NCBI GenBank assembly: GCA_029060305.1
Contig: JAIDUG010000055.1
Location: 1 to 64,000 of the forward strand
DNA: 64,000 nucleotides
DNA from: Ruminococcus sp.
Lineage (GTDB): Bacteria; Bacillota; Clostridia; Oscillospirales; Ruminococcaceae
Direction of reading: 5' to 3'
The notes beneath the pieces are model-generated. The model saw only the letters and a program-made list of their open reading frames with translations. It was not told the DNA's origin and made no database searches. Both the position numbers and the translations under genes were made by a program. This document shows, in pieces, positions 63,034-64,000 of the stretch. Position 1 is the first letter of the stretch, and each line of letters begins with the position of its first letter.

Positions 63034-64000
63034 ATATGCCGGTTAAAGTCGGAATGGTATCACTTGGGTGTTCAAAGAATCTTGTTGATTCAGAGAGAAT
63101 GCTTTATAAACTCAGAAGTCACGGTTACAAGCTCGTGACAGAACCAGGATTAGCGGATATTGCTGTTGTAAATACCTGCGGATTCATACAGTCCGCAAAA
63201 GAGGAAGCTATTGAGACTATTCTTGAACTTGCTAAACTCAAAGAAGACGGCACCTTGAAAAAAATTGTAATCACAGGTTGTCTTGTTGAACGTTACAAGG
63301 AAGAAACTGCCGAACTTTTTCCGGAAGCAGATGCGGTTATAGGTATCGGCAACAACAGGGATATTGTGGACGTTCTTGACCACGTTATGAGGGACGAAAG
63401 ATATGTTAATTTTGCTCCGAAACTTGATGCTGAACTCACCGGAGACAGAATTATTTCAACACTTCCGTTTTTTGCATATCTCAAAATTGCCGAGGGCTGT
63501 TCAAACTGCTGTACTTACTGTGCTATTCCTCAGATAAGAGGAAAATTCAGAAGTGTTCCTATGGAGGACGTTATAAAGGAAGCGGAATGGCTTGCAAAGA
63601 ACGGTGTTACAGAACTTGTTGTTATAGCACAGGATACTTCAAGATATGGTGAAGATTTGTACGGAGAATCAAAACTTCCGGAACTTCTCCGCAGACTTTG
63701 CAGGATTGACGGTCTGCACTGGATACGTACTTTATATTGTTATCCGGAAAGAATAACCGACGAACTTCTTGAAACTATTGCAGAAGAGGAAAAGCTCGTC
63801 AAGTATCTTGAAATTCCGATACAGCACTGCAACAGCGAAATTCTCAGACGTATGAACCGTTGGGGCGATGTTGACAGTATGGAAAATCTTTTTGCACACA
63901 TAAGGAAGAAAATTCCGGACGTTATTCTGCGTACTACTCTTATTACAGGATTTCCGGCAGAATCAGAAGAACAGTTTACGGAATTGTCGGAGTTTGTGCA
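63034..64000 (+). CDS. rimO: Ribosomal protein S12 methylthiotransferase RimO, 3' end outside window
   Basis: At least 322 residues visible; the gene runs past the window end. The N-terminal UPF0004 domain (VGMVSLGCSKNLVDSERML, VNTCGFIQSAKEEA, VTGCLVERY) and the radical SAM cluster IAEGCSNCCTYCAIPQIRG are canonical for RimO, which methylthiolates an Asp of S12. The TRAM domain lies outside. Start ATG with AGGAGGG, two bases after recX. Confidence 0.93.

Overview
The window is an AT-rich, gene-dense stretch of a low-GC Firmicutes chromosome, most likely a Ruminococcus-type member of the Oscillospiraceae/Ruminococcaceae. The evidence is a GH94 cellobiose phosphorylase, dockerin-bearing secreted proteins and a cohesin-like lipoprotein (cellulosome parts), ferredoxin-dependent 2-oxoacid oxidoreductase (anaerobe), an energy-coupling-factor transporter module, and sporulation genes (spoIVB, dipicolinate synthase, spoIID). 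I see no rRNA or tRNA genes, no CRISPR array, no intact insertion sequence and no prophage. Function calls rest on motif and family recognition by eye; no database search was run.

Layout. 1-5.6 kb: a frameshifted small membrane-protein remnant, then a leftward block of citrate synthase, aldose 1-epimerase-like protein and cellobiose phosphorylase. 5.6-8.4 kb: a zinc-ribbon/TPM-domain membrane pair, then a divergent XRE regulator/membrane protein pair with two operator-like palindromes between them. 8.4-11.7 kb: a leftward four-subunit 2-oxoacid:ferredoxin oxidoreductase operon with a P-loop ATPase. 11.9-15.6 kb: coiled-coil protein, two GT4-like glycosyltransferases and birA. 15.7-20.7 kb: spoIVB, HPr, rimM - LRR protein - trmD, metallophosphoesterase. 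20.8-27.2 kb: a cysteine T-box leader, cysE, cysS, GNAT, walJ-like MBL protein, rlmH and a CPBP protease. 27.2-33.9 kb (leftward): dipicolinate synthase genes behind a sigma-K-like promoter, and pheA-metH-prfB plus a membrane-anchored protein with a transposase-OrfA-like domain. 34-39.1 kb: ruvC-ruvA-ruvB, a C39-like protein, a phosphohexomutase homologue with a degenerate active site, a methyltransferase. 39.1-50.1 kb: ecfA1, two dockerin LRR proteins, ecfA2, ecfT, a YfhO-like protein, truA and two envelope proteins. 50.2-54.6 kb: clpE, the cohesin-like lipoprotein, a glutaredoxin-like protein and spoIID. 54.7-64 kb: a second citrate synthase with a lipoprotein and a two-component system, then DUF1385-prmC-recA-recX-rimO (rimO runs off the window).

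How the genes fit together. Cellobiose from cellulose would be cut by phosphate to glucose-1-phosphate and glucose, and sugar anomers interconverted by the epimerase. Citrate synthase and a 2-oxoacid:ferredoxin oxidoreductase fit the oxidative arm toward 2-oxoglutarate and glutamate. The two LRR-dockerin proteins and the single-cohesin-like lipoprotein look like displayed and anchoring parts of a surface complex. Sporulation genes are spread across three sites and suggest endospore capacity.

The most notable points are: BspA-type LRR genes inserted into three otherwise conserved gene orders or operons (one between rimM and trmD, two between ecfA1 and ecfA2); a GlmM-like protein that has lost all its catalytic motifs next to a possible C39-type protease in the ruv operon; a lipoprotein with a cohesin-like domain; a membrane-tethered domain resembling an IS3 OrfA; and several well-defined regulatory sites (paired XRE operators, a palindrome over the cellobiose phosphorylase start region, a cysteine T-box, a sigma-K-like promoter).
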